From assembly GCF_027409185.1 (NCBI RefSeq), contig NC_084472.1:92582427-92646426 (forward strand): a DNA stretch of 64,000 bases, read 5' to 3'. The DNA is from Cynocephalus volans. Its lineage: Eukaryota > Chordata > Mammalia > Dermoptera > Cynocephalidae. This document shows, one piece after another, positions 63,380-64,000 of the stretch. Position numbers and translations under genes: made by a program. The notes under the pieces are model-generated. The model made no database searches. It saw only the letters and a list, made by a program, of their open reading frames with translations, and was not told where the DNA came from. Position 1 is the stretch's first letter. Each line of letters starts with the position of its first letter.

Positions 63380-63725
63380 TTATATGGTCATGCTCTGCTT
63401 AATGACATTTCAGTCAGTAACAGACCACATATACTAAGGTGGTTCCATAAGATTATAATGATGCTGAAAATTTTCTATCACTTAGTGACGTCCTAGCTGT
63501 CATAACATCATATTGCAACACATCACTCCCATGCTTGTGATGATGGGGGCTAGCAGCCATAGGCTTTACAGTACAGCATAGGTGCATAGCAGACTACACC
63601 ATCTAGATTTATGTGAGTACACTCTATGATGTTCACACTAAGGTGAAATGGCCTAAGGACACATTTCTCAGAAGATATCCTCGTCATTGAGCCACCCATG
63701 ACTATATATTAAATAGTCAGCCACA
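63380..63725 (-). mobile_element. DNA-transposon relic
   Basis: Left ggtcatgctctgcttaatga with aaggtggttccataagatta, and right tctatgatgttcacactaag with tggcctaaggacacatttct, are inverted-like ends of a common mammalian DNA-transposon family (tgcttaacga type). The interior is shortened. Confidence 0.55.
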
Positions 63726-64000
63726 ATGTTTATTCTTAGACTTACCAAATTTATAGAGGACTCAAATAACTTTTCTATTTTTCCCCATTTTTAAGTTTCC
63801 CATCATTGTGGCTTTCATCTATATAATCTAGCTCTAGACTCCACTAATTCAACTACTATTGATTGAAATCCTCAATCCAATCGAGGTTAATCACTAGACT
63901 GTTTTCACCTCTCCTACAGCACATTGCCAACACTGCTGGGGAAATAAAGTGTATATTTAGGAGAGTCTTTAGAGGAGGGAAACACATAAAATTATGATAA
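63726..64000. other. Intergenic, no gene seen
   Basis: Ordinary AT-rich sequence at the window edge. Confidence 0.5.

Noticed and set aside
62929..63402. Overlapping plus ORFs near the right edge
   Set aside because: Short, overlapping in different frames, no recognisable domain.

Overview
The window is mammalian nuclear DNA that is almost entirely interspersed repeats, with no intact protein-coding gene. The best clue to the organism is a SINE present in at least five or six copies (near 10.0, 19.8, 22.7, 33.9, 43.5 and 49.7 kb). It is built from a tRNA-Ile-like body followed directly by an A-rich tail, with no separate tRNA-unrelated part, and one copy is a dimer. That architecture fits the CYN/t-SINE family of colugos (Dermoptera). 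This is an inference from family knowledge, not a database match. Mammal-wide repeats (MIR, L2, MaLR and ERVL LTRs, hAT MITEs) are also present and fit any placental mammal.

Layout. 0-2.3 kb: a 1.57-kb ORF-less L1-derived composite element (element A) inserted into the reverse-transcriptase region of an older sense L1. 4.8-6.5 kb: an antisense MaLR provirus fragment. 6.5-10 kb: AT-rich sequence with little recognisable repeat content. 10.6-16.5 kb: an antisense L1 carrying a nested L1 3' end. 16.5-28.9 kb: mostly low-complexity or unassigned DNA with scattered MIR, L2, hAT MITE and SINE copies. 28.94-30.51 kb: element B, a complete 1.54-kb ORF-less composite element bounded by a 19-bp imperfect target-site duplication. 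31-42 kb: two sense L1 3' ends (one with a long GAAA microsatellite), a MaLR provirus with both LTRs, a CpG-containing ERV LTR and an ERV gag/pol remnant. 42.3-46.1 kb: two MLT2-like LTRs in opposite orientations around an antisense ERVL gag and an old L1. 47.7-56.2 kb: a DNA-transposon relic, then two antisense L1s, the second reaching its own 5' end and retaining recognisable ORF1 and ORF2 blocks. 58.9-61.0 kb: a disabled, single-exon ADAM20/ADAM21-like metalloprotease-disintegrin gene on the minus strand. 61-64 kb: unassigned DNA with a small MITE and a DNA-transposon relic.

The most interesting content is the pair of composite elements. Elements A and B share an 826-829 bp 5' module that begins like the local L1 5' UTR and carries a YY1-like CAAGATGG motif about 15 bp from the start. 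Each then has its own GC-rich tandem array (units of about 107 bp in A, about 78 bp in B). B ends in an L1-type 3' UTR and A-rich tail. Neither contains ORF1 or ORF2. This is an SVA-like design and looks like a non-autonomous family mobilised by L1. The only host gene recognised is the ADAM pseudogene; nothing in the window forms an operon or pathway.
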